From: Lytechinus variegatus
Lineage: Eukaryota; Echinodermata; Echinoidea; Temnopleuroida; Toxopneustidae
NCBI RefSeq assembly: GCF_018143015.1
Contig: NC_054742.1
Coordinates: 53,267,195 to 53,331,194 of the forward strand
DNA: 64,000 nt
Direction of reading: 5' to 3'
Both the position numbers and the translations under genes were made by a program. The notes under the pieces are model-generated. The model saw only the letters and a program-made list of their open reading frames with translations, did not search any database and had not been told where the DNA came from. Positions 41,201 through 49,987 of the stretch are shown in pieces; position 1 is the first letter of the stretch, and every line of letters begins with the position of its first letter.

Positions 41201-42375
41201 ATATCCCTGGGTATGTCCCCAAGGATTTCCCTGGATATGTCTCTGGGTATGTCTCTGGGTATGTCTCTAGGTATGTCTCTTGGCACATCCCTGGGTGTGT
41301 CTCTTGACAGAGAGAATAGGTCAGCAGGTTTGGAAGAGACTTGTCCAATTTGGCTTGAAGACTGGTAATCCATCTTATAAGGTTGCCGATCAGACGAAGA
41401 GTCATAATTTGATTTTCCTCTTCCTTGGTTAGCTCTTCCTTTATTTCCTTTACCTCCTTGGAATACAAAATCATGGAATAAAAATCCTGATGTCAATCAC
41501 AAGTTGCTTTTACACTATTATATTATTGCAAAATCAAAATTTTTGTAGTAATTTTTTTCATAGGATTTGACAATATTTTCATGGAACATGTTCCAAATAA
41601 AATGTGCTAATAAAATTTGAATTGTACAAGTCTTTAATAAAATAAGAAGTGGCATTGGTAAATGATATTATTCCGCATTGTCACTAGATTATGAAGTACA
41701 ATTTGTCGACCACCTTTTAAGATAAGGATTTTTTTTCTAAGACACAATACAGTGGAAGATCTGCTTGATCACTCAAGCATGGTGCTAAACTCTGCGATAT
41801 ATTATAAATCAATAATCTGATTACAATCAGAAAGCCAAAAGTCATAAAAGATTAACCACTTGTATCTAATCATTTTCATTTTTTTCCAGCTTTAAACACT
41901 TACCTGGTGATTTTGTGTGAGAGTGATTATTACTCCTATTGCTTCCCGATCTAGACATGTCACGGACATTGTCATCTGTATCCCATCTAGTTGGTCTTCT
42001 GTCACCAGCTCCACTTTTGACTCCATCATCAACATTTTTTCTATTAGAATAACTTGACAACTGCGGATAACTGACCATAGGAGCATTCCCAGTTTGGTAC
42101 TGGTTCGGAACATTCCCAGTTTGGTACTGGTTCAGAGCATTCCCAGTTTGGTACTGGTTCGGAGCATTCCCAGTTTGGTACTGGTTCGGAGCATTCCCAG
42201 TTTGGTACTGGTTCAGAGCACTCCCGGTTTGATACGTGTTCATTACTCCTGAGCGTATGGACCTTGGGTCATCTAGCCGTTGAATGTTAGGAGCTGGACC
42301 AAGAATGCTGCCAGAAGATAGACTGAACCTTCCACGTTCACCTTGTCTATTTGGGTACTTATTGTGCGAGTTCAT
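28938..42375 (-). CDS. matrin/CIZ1-type zinc finger nuclear protein, complete, 10 coding exons, 1079 aa
   Basis: Exons: 41904-42375, 41024-41456, 38752-39539, 38595-38627, 37383-37486, 36666-36893, 33985-34216, 31042-31163, 30086-30584, 28938-29266. Every junction is in phase and the sum is 3240 bases, stop included. Domains in order: NQYQTGNAP repeats (46-99), PRDI repeats, a charged helix (LLLEMERNKIMMEKQLDMRR), a Gly/Gln/Arg-rich tract, a basic nuclear signal KKRKRRKAKR (626-635) and a Ser/Thr/Lys linker. Then comes a matrin-type zinc finger (C776, C779, H793, H799 in VPVTGFFCKLCRRFY), EEAKAA repeats (805-970), an acidic tract and an RG-rich end. The finger resembles those of CIZ1, matrin-3 and ZNF638, which bind nucleic acid in the nucleus; the rest is low-complexity. 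A nuclear RNA/DNA-binding role is inferred. A paralogue follows upstream at 61.0 kb and beyond. Confidence 0.88.
30086..30584 (-). CDS. zinc-finger gene exon 9, EEAKAA repeats
   Basis: It starts EFNRLEEEKKAAREAKAAEE and continues as hexapeptide EEAKAA repeats from an 18-base minisatellite. It ends in an acidic Thr/Glu stretch. The repeats should form a long single charged helix. Acceptor TTTGTGCAG, donor GTTAGT, phase 1. Confidence 0.88.
30237..30560. repeat. coding 18-base minisatellite (EEAKAA)
   Basis: On the plus strand the unit reads like CAGCGGCCTTGGCTTCCT and recurs head to tail. The central units (about 30305-30440) are identical, and the outer units carry CAGC/TTTG variants. The gradient of variation from edge to centre is typical of slippage or unequal exchange. 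Confidence 0.9.
31042..31163 (-). CDS. zinc-finger gene exon 8, matrin-type zinc finger
   Basis: A 122-base exon encoding VRHVVPVTGFFCKLC and then RRFYTNEASAWVTHCRTESH. Zinc ligands are CxxC, 13 residues, H, 5 residues, H, the matrin/U1-like spacing. Acceptor CTTGCCAG, donor GTATGG, phase 0. The matching exon of the second gene (62855-62976) differs at 8 of 122 bases. Confidence 0.93.
31164..33984. other. intron 7 of the complete zinc-finger gene
   Basis: It contains one copy of the dispersed DR1-type repeat family (31911-32427). No other recognisable element or exon was seen. Confidence 0.6.
31911..32427. repeat. DR1-type dispersed repeat, copy 1
   Basis: It begins GGAAAGCCTCTGGCAGTCTC and ends GCAGGCAAGACAAA; the family's ends are inverted copies around GTCTCGCCTGC. 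The interior has TGACCTT half-sites but no perfect DR1 pair. Confidence 0.75.
33985..34216 (-). CDS. zinc-finger gene exon 7, Ser/Thr/Lys linker
   Basis: It encodes a hydrophilic linker beginning GDAGVSKAEGESATAK and ending EELTVYNPNVSVG. Acceptor CTTTTACAG, donor GTAGGT, phase 1. The upstream intron (34217-36665) is mostly a three-deep transposon nest. Confidence 0.82.
34609..36159. mobile_element. foldback element nested in 34375-36465
   Basis: The ends are CAGTGCAGGGCCCTAGTTAG and its exact complement at 36140-36159. The arms remain inverted for roughly 250 bases, meeting around 35900. The left arm is split by the element at 34664-35738. The CAGTG...GGGCCC end is hAT-like, but no clear target duplication is left. 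Confidence 0.85.
34664..35738. mobile_element. innermost element of the nest, 1075 bases
   Basis: The perfect 13-base ends CAGAGATGCCAAC and GTTGGCATCTCTG are flanked by a 6-base duplication ATACTG (34658-34663, 35739-35744). The right arm of the host foldback preserves the unbroken GCATACTGTACCGTA site with a single ATACTG, confirming the insertion. A 6-base duplication fits the hAT6 group. The open frames inside resemble nothing I know. Confidence 0.88.
36666..36893 (-). CDS. zinc-finger gene exon 6, nuclear signal
   Basis: 76 codons, phase 0 on both sides. It holds the run KKRKRRKAKR, a classic basic nuclear localisation signal, followed by a Gly/Asn/Lys-rich stretch. Acceptor CATATCATAG, donor GTTAGT. 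Confidence 0.82.
37383..37486 (-). CDS. zinc-finger gene exon 5
   Basis: It encodes NSGNKNQIAGGPQNIPPLMS and then PNQPAMKRMAYGQN. Acceptor TTTTTCCAG, donor GTAAGA, phase 0. Confidence 0.82.
37860..38505. repeat. DR1-type dispersed repeat, two adjoining copies
   Basis: A right end (to about 37947, CACAGGCGAGACAAA) is followed at about 37957 by a left end (AACGCCTCTGACTGTCTTGT) whose partner end is near 38490. Both are old and carry no perfect DR1 pair. Confidence 0.6.
38595..38627 (-). CDS. zinc-finger gene exon 4, 33-base microexon
   Basis: It encodes NQSWNQVHHAG between an acceptor ATTTTTAG and a GC donor (AG|GCAAGT). Its length is a multiple of three, and both flanking exons are in phase 1, so skipping it would also keep the frame. 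Confidence 0.75.
38752..39539 (-). CDS. zinc-finger gene exon 3, Gly-rich
   Basis: It completes the helix (ERNKIMMEKQLDMRRHLEES), then runs for some 190 residues of GGGRGQQGFGG-like sequence, ending in a basic RQSGGDQGG...KRKMDSPG segment. Such Gly/Arg/Gln tracts are typical of RNA-binding, condensate-forming nuclear proteins. Acceptor TGAATTTAG, donor GTATAG, phase 1. The tandem coding sequence leaves other frames open; those are shadows. Confidence 0.85.
40491..40970. mobile_element. TTAA-flanked inverted-repeat element (piggyBac/Kolobok-like)
   Basis: The ends read TTAACCCTATCTAGGCC and GGCCGAGATAGGGTTAA. TTAA at both ends fits the target duplication of piggyBac or Kolobok elements, and CCC after it favours piggyBac. 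A fragment of the DR1-type repeat end (about 40676-40716) sits inside. It lies in intron 2 of the complete zinc-finger gene. Confidence 0.78.
41024..41456 (-). CDS. zinc-finger gene exon 2
   Basis: It encodes a Gly/Lys/Arg start (GGKGNKGRANQGRGK), a Ser/Gln linker, PRDI/PRDV repeats and the beginning of a predicted helix (KVQMQKAFLQEQALLLEM). The repeats come from a 12-base minisatellite at about 41190-41306. Acceptor TATTCCAAG, donor GTAAGT, phase 2. Confidence 0.85.
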
Positions 42376-42397
42376 AATGGCAGGAAATATCTTTTAC
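41904..42397 (-). CDS. zinc-finger gene exon 1 (start codon at 42373-42375)
   Basis: This exon starts after an acceptor TTCATTTGCAG and carries 22 bases of 5' UTR, so at least one non-coding exon lies further upstream. It encodes residues 1-157, with a 27-base minisatellite (42079-42240) coding for NQYQTGN-type units. Donor GTAAGT, phase 1. Confidence 0.85.
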
Positions 42398-42726
42398 CTG
42401 CAAATGAAAAAAAATTAAAATAAAATTAGAAATAGGATCTTGTTAACAGTAATGCTGTGAGGACGTCGCTGATGACAATAAGCCATGAAAGCAGCAGAAT
42501 GTTGGACAAGAAGATGTGACAAGGAAAGACAGTATGTTCATGAATATTTAAGAATTAAATAAAAAGAATTTACCAGTTGGACTTAACCCCTTTAACCCTA
42601 TTTTAACTGGGCTATTTCAGACCAGGATATACTGGAAAGAGTCAATTTGACCACTGGCTTTCGCATGTGATAATGGCGGGCACGCATGCAATGGCCGCAC
42701 CTAGGGACTGCAAATTCGCGGTGTTA

Positions 42727-42919
42727 CAGTCCGACCTCTCTTATCCGGCCTCCCCTTATCCGGATCTCTCGATTATCTGGACGCAAACTTGCCGAGATTT
42801 TTTTTTTCCATTCAATCTAATACCGGTACATGAGGAAATGAGATTTCAATCTAAACTCGATTGGTACTGGTCCGGATTGGTGCTGGTCCCAACGTATCCG
42901 GATAAGAGAGGTCGGACTG
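42727..42919. mobile_element. pogo/Tigger-like MITE
   Basis: 193 bases with ends CAGTCCGACCTCTCTTATCC and their exact complement, flanked by TA on both sides (42725-42726, 42920-42921). The CAGTC...CTTATCCGG end and the TA duplication are those of pogo/Tigger elements. It lies some 330 bases upstream of the coding exon 1 acceptor. Confidence 0.9.
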
Positions 42920-43011
42920 TAATGTTATTATATCACTTGTATATATTTTTTTTATCATACATCGACTTCCGGGAAAAAATGGCAGCCTTCATCTGCTTGC
43001 AAGAGTGCTAT

Positions 43012-43600
43012 CTTTAAAGGTCAAAAGTCCACCCAAGAAAAATGTTGATTTGAATAAACAGAGAAAAATCAAAATAGCATAATGCTGAAAATTTCATCAA
43101 AATCAGATGTAAACTAAGAAAGTTATGACGTTTTAAAGTGTTGCTCATTTTTCACAAAATAGTTACATGCACAATTTAGTCACGTGCAAATGAGAAAATC
43201 AATGTCACTCACTATTTCTTTTGTTTTTTATTGTTTGAATTGTACAATATTTCTATTTTTACAGATTTGACCTTTAGGACCAACTTGACTGAACCATTAA
43301 ATGGTAATTCCACATGATCAGGGAGAAATAAAACTTTGTTTCACAGGATATTGAGAAAATAAGAATATTTCATATTTCATATTATAAAATACAAAAGAAA
43401 TTGTGAGTGATGTCATCAGTTCCCTAATTTGCATACCGACCGGAATGTGCATATGTGTTGTGAAATTAAGCAAAATTTTAAAATGTCATAACTTTCTTAT
43501 TTGACATCCGAATTCAATGAAATTTTAAGTGTCATACTTGTTGGATTTTTCTCTTTTTATTCACTTCAGCTTTCTGTTGGGATGGACTTGTCCTTTAAAG
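43012..43600. mobile_element. inverted-repeat element with CTTTAAAGG ends
   Basis: The ends are CTTTAAAGGTCAAAAGTCCA and TGGACTTGTCCTTTAAAG. Internal blocks (GTTATGACGTTTTAAAG against AAAATGTCATAACTTTC) are also inverted, so most of it can fold back. No coding potential. Confidence 0.75.
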
Positions 43601-43934
43601 TGAGGACATGTTTCCAAAATCCACTAACAGAGAGCAAACAATGAAATATCAACTTTTTTAAACCCCTTTTCTTAACTGTGATGGTAAAAAATAGCGAGTG
43701 TGACATATTTTACGCACAATATATTCATTTAATTTGTGAAAAAAGTTTAACTTTTTGTTAGAGATTTTGCCCATGTCATCGGATTATTTTGTTGTGTGAA
43801 AGTGAGCTAGTGTAGTGAAAGTGTGGTGTGTACATGTATGTATGTTAGAGTGTGTTGCTGAATTGAGTGGTATATTACCAAGTTTGCTGAACCTGCCGCA
43901 CACTGGTGCATTTCTAGCCAGAAGACTCCTAGAG

Positions 43935-44035
43935 CAGGGTGCGACAAACCTGCTTGCCCAGGCAAGTGAAAATGACTTGTGGGCAGGCAATTATCAAAGT
44001 CAATTGTCCAATCGGGCAAGTGAGTGTTTTTAAAA
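43935..44035. mobile_element. fragment related to the 8123-8551 hAT-like family
   Basis: It starts CAGGGTGCGACAAACCTGCT and contains several GGGCAAGTG / CTTGCCC motifs like the 8123-8551 element. The right end is missing. Confidence 0.5.
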
Positions 44036-44154
44036 CAAGGCAAAAGCGATTTTGTGTCTCGCCCACTTATGAAAATAACCAGAAATATTTTGATTTGCGA
44101 GGGGACGCAACAGAATTGTATCGAAACTTCATTGTGAAATGACTGGGATGGAAT

Positions 44155-44525
44155 AACACTTGTCATAAAAGCCTTGCACGTTAACTTTAATGTTGACCTG
44201 AAAATGACCTTTGACCTTACCATGTGACCTCCAACTGCAAGTCCATCTACCATCCAAATTTGGTTGAAATGCGCCTTACGGTTGCGGAGTTAGGTGTCAT
44301 AAGAGTCTTGCATGTAAACTTTAACGTTGACCTGAAAATGACCTTTGACCTTATGTGACCTCCGACTGCAGCATAACAAGCAGGTCCCCCAATTCCATCT
44401 ACCATCCAAGTTTGGTTGAAAAGCGAATTACGGTTGTGAAGTTATGTGTCATTACAGGTTTGTGACGGACGGACGACATTTGGATCCCTAAGTCTTGCCT
44501 TCACATCTGGTGGGCGAGACAAAAA
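44155..44525. repeat. DR1-type dispersed repeat, divergent subfamily copy
   Basis: Two internal units about 134 bases apart carry perfect TGACCTTTGACCT at 44205 and 44339. The right end GGTGGGCGAGACAAA fits the family. Confidence 0.7.
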
Positions 44526-44556
44526 ACGGTCTCGAAGTTCGGGTAAGTAGAGTGTA

Positions 44557-44611
44557 TTGTTCTTCGCCAACGTTACCCGACGCAAGTGTCTGTAACGTTG
44601 GCGAAGAACAA
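44557..44611. repeat. perfect 20-base hairpin
   Basis: TTGTTCTTCGCCAACGTTAC (44557-44576) is repeated exactly inverted at 44592-44611, with a 15-base loop. It is followed by AAGATGGCGGC, which matches the usual YY1 binding motif. Whether it belongs to a promoter or to a mobile element cannot be told. Confidence 0.7.
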
Positions 44612-44740
44612 AAGGAAACAAGATGGCGGCGTAAACATCGGGCAAGTCTCTTCCGTCTTGTCATATTTTTCTCATTTTTTGATGAATTCTTCTTTAAATA
44701 TAAAATCAATGGCGCAAAAATGTCGGAAATGAAGTTGTAA

Positions 44741-46000
44741 TATGCGAAGCTTTGGAGCGGATTTCTTTCTTCTCGATAAGAAAATGCTACACCTTGGAGC
44801 AGCTTTCTTTGTTCTTTTTCTCAATAAGACAAAAATGCTATGCCTTGGATTTGGAACGGAAATTTAAGTGTAACAAGTGGAATGCCTCTGGCCGTCTCAC
44901 CTGCATCACGCGGTTCAATATAGCAGCAGTGCTGACTTTGAATACTACTCTAACTCGCACAAGATGTTCAGTGATACATGGTTACTCTTATGTCCACTTT
45001 TTATGAACTAGACCAATAAACTTACAGAGATATGATGGTTATTCAACAAAAAACCCCAACATGGCCAAAGTTCATTGACCTTACATGACCTTTGACCTTG
45101 ATCATGTGACCTGAAACTCGAACAGGATGTTCAGTGATACTTGATTACTCTTATGTACAAGTTTCATGAATCAGATCATTAAACTTTCAAATTTATGATG
45201 GTAATTCAACAGATACACCCAATTCGGCCAAAGTTCATTGACCTTTGACCTTGGTCATGTGACCTGAAATGCGCACAGGATGTTCAGTGATACTTGATTA
45301 CTCTAATGTCCAAGTTTAATGAACTAGACCAATAAACTTTCAAAGTTATGATGGTAATTCAACAAATACCCCGATTCGGCCAAAGTTCATTGACCCTAAA
45401 TGACCTTTGACCTTAATCATGAGACCTGAAACTTGCACAAAATTTTCAGTGATGCTTGATTACTATCATGTCCAAGTTTCATGAATCAGATCCATAAACT
45501 TTCAAAGTTATGATGGGAATTCAACAGATATCCCCAATTCGGCCAAAGTTCATTGACCTTAAATGACCTTTGACCTTGGTCATGTGACGTGAAACTCATG
45601 CAGGATGTTCAGTGATACTTGATTAACCTTATGTCCAAGTTTCATGAACTAGGTCCATATATTTTCTAAGTTATGATGACATTTCAAAAACTTAACCTCA
45701 GGTTAAGATTTCGATGTTGATTCCTCCAACATGGTCTAAGTTCATTGACCCTAAATGACCTTTGACCTTGGTCATGTGACATGAAACTCTAATACGATGT
45801 TCAGTAATACTTGATTAACCTTATGGCCAAGTTTTATTAACTAGGTCCATATACTTTCTAAGTTATGACGTCATTTCAAAAACTTAACCTCAGGTTAAGA
45901 TTTGATGTTGACGCCGCCGCCGCCGTCGGAAAAGCGGCGCCTATAGTCTCACTTTGCTTCGCAGGTGAGACAAAAATGTGGGTCCCCTCCGCGGCACGAG
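44741..46000. mobile_element. remnant of the G-run hAT-like family, split by a DR1-type repeat
   Basis: Compared with copy 1, 44741-44877 corresponds to its centre (TATGCGAAGCTTTGGAGCGG onward) and 45971-46000 to the following GGGTCCCCTCCGCGGCAC. The DR1-type repeat lies between. The left half and the right terminus are not preserved. Confidence 0.75.
44878..45976. repeat. DR1-type dispersed repeat, longest copy
   Basis: About 1.1 kb, starting GTGGAATGCCTCTGGCCGTC and ending GCAGGTGAGACAAA, with GTCTCACCTGC/GCAGGTGAGAC inverted ends. It is built of units of roughly 155-190 bases, five of which hold perfect TGACCTTTGACCT (45086, 45239, 45401, 45564, 45756). Confidence 0.85.
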
Positions 46001-46414
46001 TGGATCTACCCCTTATCGACCACCTAATCTTCTCAAAGCATCGTATCTGCGAAAATATTCATCAATTTTACCCTGTTTTCGTCTCATTTTTGCCGAAAAT
46101 TGAGCAGATCAGATTCCCATGTTTCGCTCGGCGACTGCGATTCAATCTGCATATATATATCGATGAACAACGAATACGACGATTTTACATTTGCTCATTT
46201 GCACCCGTCTTTTGAAACCGACCACCCGCGATACACTAAGTTTACGGCCGATTCTTGTTGAGGTGGCGAAATATTTATTTTTACTCTTTCAAACAGTTCT
46301 ATGATGTCAACATGCTAAATGATCGTCTCACTATTTCCACTGCGAGCTCCGGCACATGATTCTACGATTGACAACGGATATTTGTTCTACTAGATCTAGT
46401 CACTTCTAAGCTAA

Positions 46415-46827
46415 CAGTAGAGGCGCTGGTCCAAAAATTGGGATTGTCCCAGAAAACAATAATATCCTTATAAACCAAGACAAATTATGTCTTGATAGAT
46501 TGAGACTGTCCTTGTTTATGGGGACGTTTTTTCTTCACTTCTCCCTACGGAACAAAGACAGCAATTAGGGGAATTGATAGTGCTAAAAATAGATTCAGTG
46601 ACCTCAATTCCCCCCAGTTCACCATTTATTTATTATGACTTGCCGTCTTCCAATAATCTTGTTATGAAACCCGATGTTTACATTGACTAGCACTCTTGAT
46701 TGGTGTCGGCACTCAACAGGTGAATGACCTTTCCTAGATTTCTTGTGTGAAGAAATCCTTATAAACTGAGACAGTCCCTGTAAACTGGGACGATCCCAAT
46801 AAATTTTCTGACCAGCGCCTCTACTGG
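46415..46827. mobile_element. inverted-repeat element with 5-base target duplication
   Basis: The perfect 15-base ends CAGTAGAGGCGCTGG and CCAGCGCCTCTACTG are flanked by GCTAA on both sides. Five-base duplications occur in the hAT5 group and in Transib; the CAGTAG end fits hAT5 better. Subterminal GGGATTGTCCCAG faces TGGGACGATCCC. Confidence 0.85.
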
Positions 46828-47101
46828 CTAAGGCCGCTTCCTATCGAATTTCTTGCTTTTTCAGCGGGATTTGGGTCTGGTCAATACAATTTTGTTCCTA
46901 ATTCCCCTAAAGGCTAAATTTTTACTTTTTGTTGCTTCTTTTTTTCTTGTAAAATTGCTTCTTACCGTTTCTATGACTGTATGACACTGGGCCTACTCTC
47001 CCACGCTTATCGTTTGTAATACGCAATTATTTTAAGTTTAACGCGCGCAAGGTGGTCGATATGTGGTAGTCTCACCATGTACCCACTAAGTCTAAGCATT
47101 A

Positions 47102-48138
47102 TATACCGTAAGTAACGGTGTATTAACCGCACCTTTTTCTCGGCGGGATAGAAGCAAAAGTCGGGGGTGCGGTTTATACACGGTGACGGGTCTGAGCCAG
47201 CCCGCCGTAACCCCTCCCGTACATGTACGATGTCTGCCAGTTCACATCGAGTGGCCGGGCGTAGCCGCCCAGGCAATGTCGTTTAGAGGGGTATGAGCCG
47301 CGGGTAATGGGAAGCGATTATTGCAATATTAATTAAATGTTGTCCATAACAAACGCACCCACCTTCATGACACTAATTTTGACTTTATTCTCGATTCAAA
47401 GTAGTGAAGTTCCCTGGCTAATTTAAAAGAGACGCAAAGCATACTCGGTAATATTTTGTCACCGCGCCGCTGAGCGAGAGTTGAGTGAGCTTAGAGATTG
47501 CGTTGTAATGTGGTTATAGTGCGACTTAAGCTGGCGCTATTCAAAGTCCCGTTTCGCGCCGGCCAGCTTGTTTTTTTCCTTCCTGTTTGCTTTTCATAAG
47601 ATACCATGTAAACCACGCATGAGAGAGACGGCACGAAGCCGTAAAAAACAACTGGAAAAAATGTCAATTTCTTTGTTTCTTGAACCTTCCTATAATCCCG
47701 TATCCAAAATTCATGCTAAGACATCAAATTTCTGAAAGTGATTGTGAGATTGTGATGCAAGAAATGTGAATGTTTCTTCCTCCTACACTGGGAAAGACAC
47801 AGATCATAATTTGATAAGATGTACTGGCATGACTTGTACTGTATCGTAGTTTGCAATGTAATGGCAGTGCTGTGTGTGTACACTGTGACTGTGAGGTGAG
47901 CGAGTGTGTAAGTTGCCAATATTGTCGGACCGTTCTCTTTCTAACATTTGTAGATGAATTGATCAAGAACAGCATATTTCTGCATACCGGTAATCTCTTT
48001 GGATACTTTGAAATCTTAAAAACTTAGATTTTGTTTCTCCGTACCTCAAATATGCATGTAAATGTGAGATTTTTTTTTTTTTGTCCAAAGTTGGGGTTAA
48101 TACACGGGTGCGGTTAATACACCGTTACTTACGGTATA
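47102..48138. mobile_element. inverted-repeat element with TATACCGTAAG ends, about 1 kb
   Basis: The ends TATACCGTAAGTAACGGTGT and their complement stay inverted for about 30 bases (through TTAACCGCACC). The interior is unrelated single-copy-like sequence with no transposase motif that I recognise. TA may be the target duplication. Confidence 0.85.
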
Positions 48139-48837
48139 CCCAGTTGTTGTGTATCCGGACGGGTTGTGTGTCCGGACGATCAATTTCAGAATGTCATTTG
48201 GAAAAATTTACCAGCGAAGTTTTATCAATTTTTAGTACAAAATGTTAGGAAATATAAAGAACAAAATAGAAAATGATTACAAGTAATGAATTCATATTTT
48301 TAGTGTAATTCACAGACAAAAAAGAAGGCTTCAAAAAGATAAAGTGTCCGGACACCCGACCCCCCATCCTACTGAGTGACCCCCCCCCCTAGAATTACCA
48401 TTGCATGCCACTCAAAGCAGTCCATACTCTATCACGATCCCGGGGGGGGGGCACTCGACCAAAAAAGTGGTGGGGGTGTGCCGCGGGCGAGACAAAAAAC
48501 GGGGGCCTTGGAGCGGGCTTATTGTAAAAAGGAGGGTCCTCGGAACGGGCTTCGGAACGACAAATGTTTGTGAAAACGGGGGTCCTTGGAACGGATCGCC
48601 AGCGTGTGAGCGCGTATGCATCCCTACGGAACGGTCATGCGTGCATGATGCAGCTAGCGCGGCCTCCGCCGGGGAGCTCTGCGGCCGCTTTTCACCAAAA
48701 TTGCAGCTCATTCAACGCGATCGGAGCAGCTTAACGAAAAATATGCGAAGCTTTGGAGCGGATTTCTCTCATCTTTTTTCTCGATAAGAAGAAAATGCTA
48801 TCTAGGGCATCTAGGGAAGTTTCTGAATGTAGGCATG

Positions 48838-49986
48838 TTATGCCTCTGTATTCAGTTCTAGGTTTTTCCTCCTCAAGATGGCTGGCTCACTTCCGGGAAC
48901 AGGGCTTTCGTAGTCATATTTTATTGGCTCATTTTTCCAGCATCTATCCAGGGCAGCTTCAAAACTGTGCACACTTGGGGCAGTGACAACATCATTATTT
49001 AGGCTGTTCCATGTCTTACGTATTCTAACATAAAAAGAATTCCTATATTTTTGGGTCTTTGTCCTTGGTATGAACAATTTTTTACTGTGACCCCTGGTAT
49101 GTTCACTATATTTTTCTTCTAGATTAAGTTTTGTACATTGATCATAACTATTAAAGTGTTTATATGTTTCAATCATATCACCCCTAACTCTTCGATACGC
49201 CAGAGTTGGGATTTTTAACCGTTTAAGTCGTTGTGGATAGGAAAGCTTCCTTAATTCAGGGACTAATTTTGTTGCCCTTCTTTGTACGTTCTCTAATGCA
49301 TGTATATGTTTCTTCAGTATAGGGTTCCACACAGCATGGGCATACTCAACTTGTGGTCGGACAAGCGACTTATATAACAGAGCAAAGTTATTTTTGTCAA
49401 GATAAACAAAAGTTCGTCTGATTAAGCCCATAAGCCTGTTGGCCTTGTTTATTTTTGATTGCATGTGTTCTTCAAAGCTGAGTTTATCATCAATTACAAC
49501 ACCCAAGTCCCTTTCGGAGGTGACATGTTCAAGCGCATCATTCATTAATGTGTATGGAAAAGCTTCCTGCTGGTCTTGTGTGTTACCAATAGAGAGTACA
49601 CTACATTTCTTGGGGTTGAATTTCAGCAGCCATTTTTCTGACCAGCATTTCAGATGGTCAAGATCTCTCTGGAGTGAATTGCAATCATTCTGATCTCTTA
49701 TAAACTTGAATAGCTTGGTATCATCAGCAAAAAGATAAACATTACTTTCAGTAACAACGTCTGGAAGATCATTGATGTATAACAAAAATAACACAGGGCC
49801 AAGGACACTCCCTTGCGGAATTCCGCTTTCTACATGACCCCAACTTGAGAACTCGCCATTCACACACACCCTCTGTCTCCTTCCAACAAGGAATGCCTCG
49901 ATCCAACTAACCACATGTTCATTTATACCAAAACTACGGACCTTTTCAAGCAGTCGACGGTGAGGTACCTTGTCAAAGGCCTTCAT
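48838..49986 (-). CDS. LINE ORF2, C-terminal half of reverse transcriptase
   Basis: It starts MKAFDKVPHRRLLEK (motif A, catalytic Asp), then GIPQGSVLGPVLFLLYINDL, the catalytic YLFADDTKLF, SERDLGVVID and ALLYKSLVRPQVEYA. The C-terminal extension of the CR1/L2 group and a stop at 48838 follow. The 3' end lies only about 36 bases further. This is the best-preserved part of the element. Confidence 0.92.
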   Translation of the reverse strand: MKAFDKVPHRRLLEKVRSFGINEHVVSWIEAFLVGRRQRVCVNGEFSSWGHVESGIPQGSVLGPVLFLLYINDLPDVVTESNVYLFADDTKLFKFIRDQNDCNSLQRDLDHLKCWSEKWLLKFNPKKCSVLSIGNTQDQQEAFPYTLMNDALEHVTSERDLGVVIDDKLSFEEHMQSKINKANRLMGLIRRTFVYLDKNNFALLYKSLVRPQVEYAHAVWNPILKKHIHALENVQRRATKLVPELRKLSYPQRLKRLKIPTLAYRRVRGDMIETYKHFNSYDQCTKLNLEEKYSEHTRGHSKKLFIPRTKTQKYRNSFYVRIRKTWNSLNNDVVTAPSVHSFEAALDRCWKNEPIKYDYESPVPGSEPAILRRKNLELNTEA

Positions 49987-49987
49987 A

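Noticed and set aside
44878-45976. The regularly spaced repeat units, considered as a CRISPR-like array
   Set aside because: Unit spacing is irregular (about 150-190 bases), units are diverged and the context is eukaryotic.
45865-46215. 116-codon plus-strand frame
   Set aside because: It begins inside the DR1-type repeat and runs across two element boundaries, so it cannot be an old gene.
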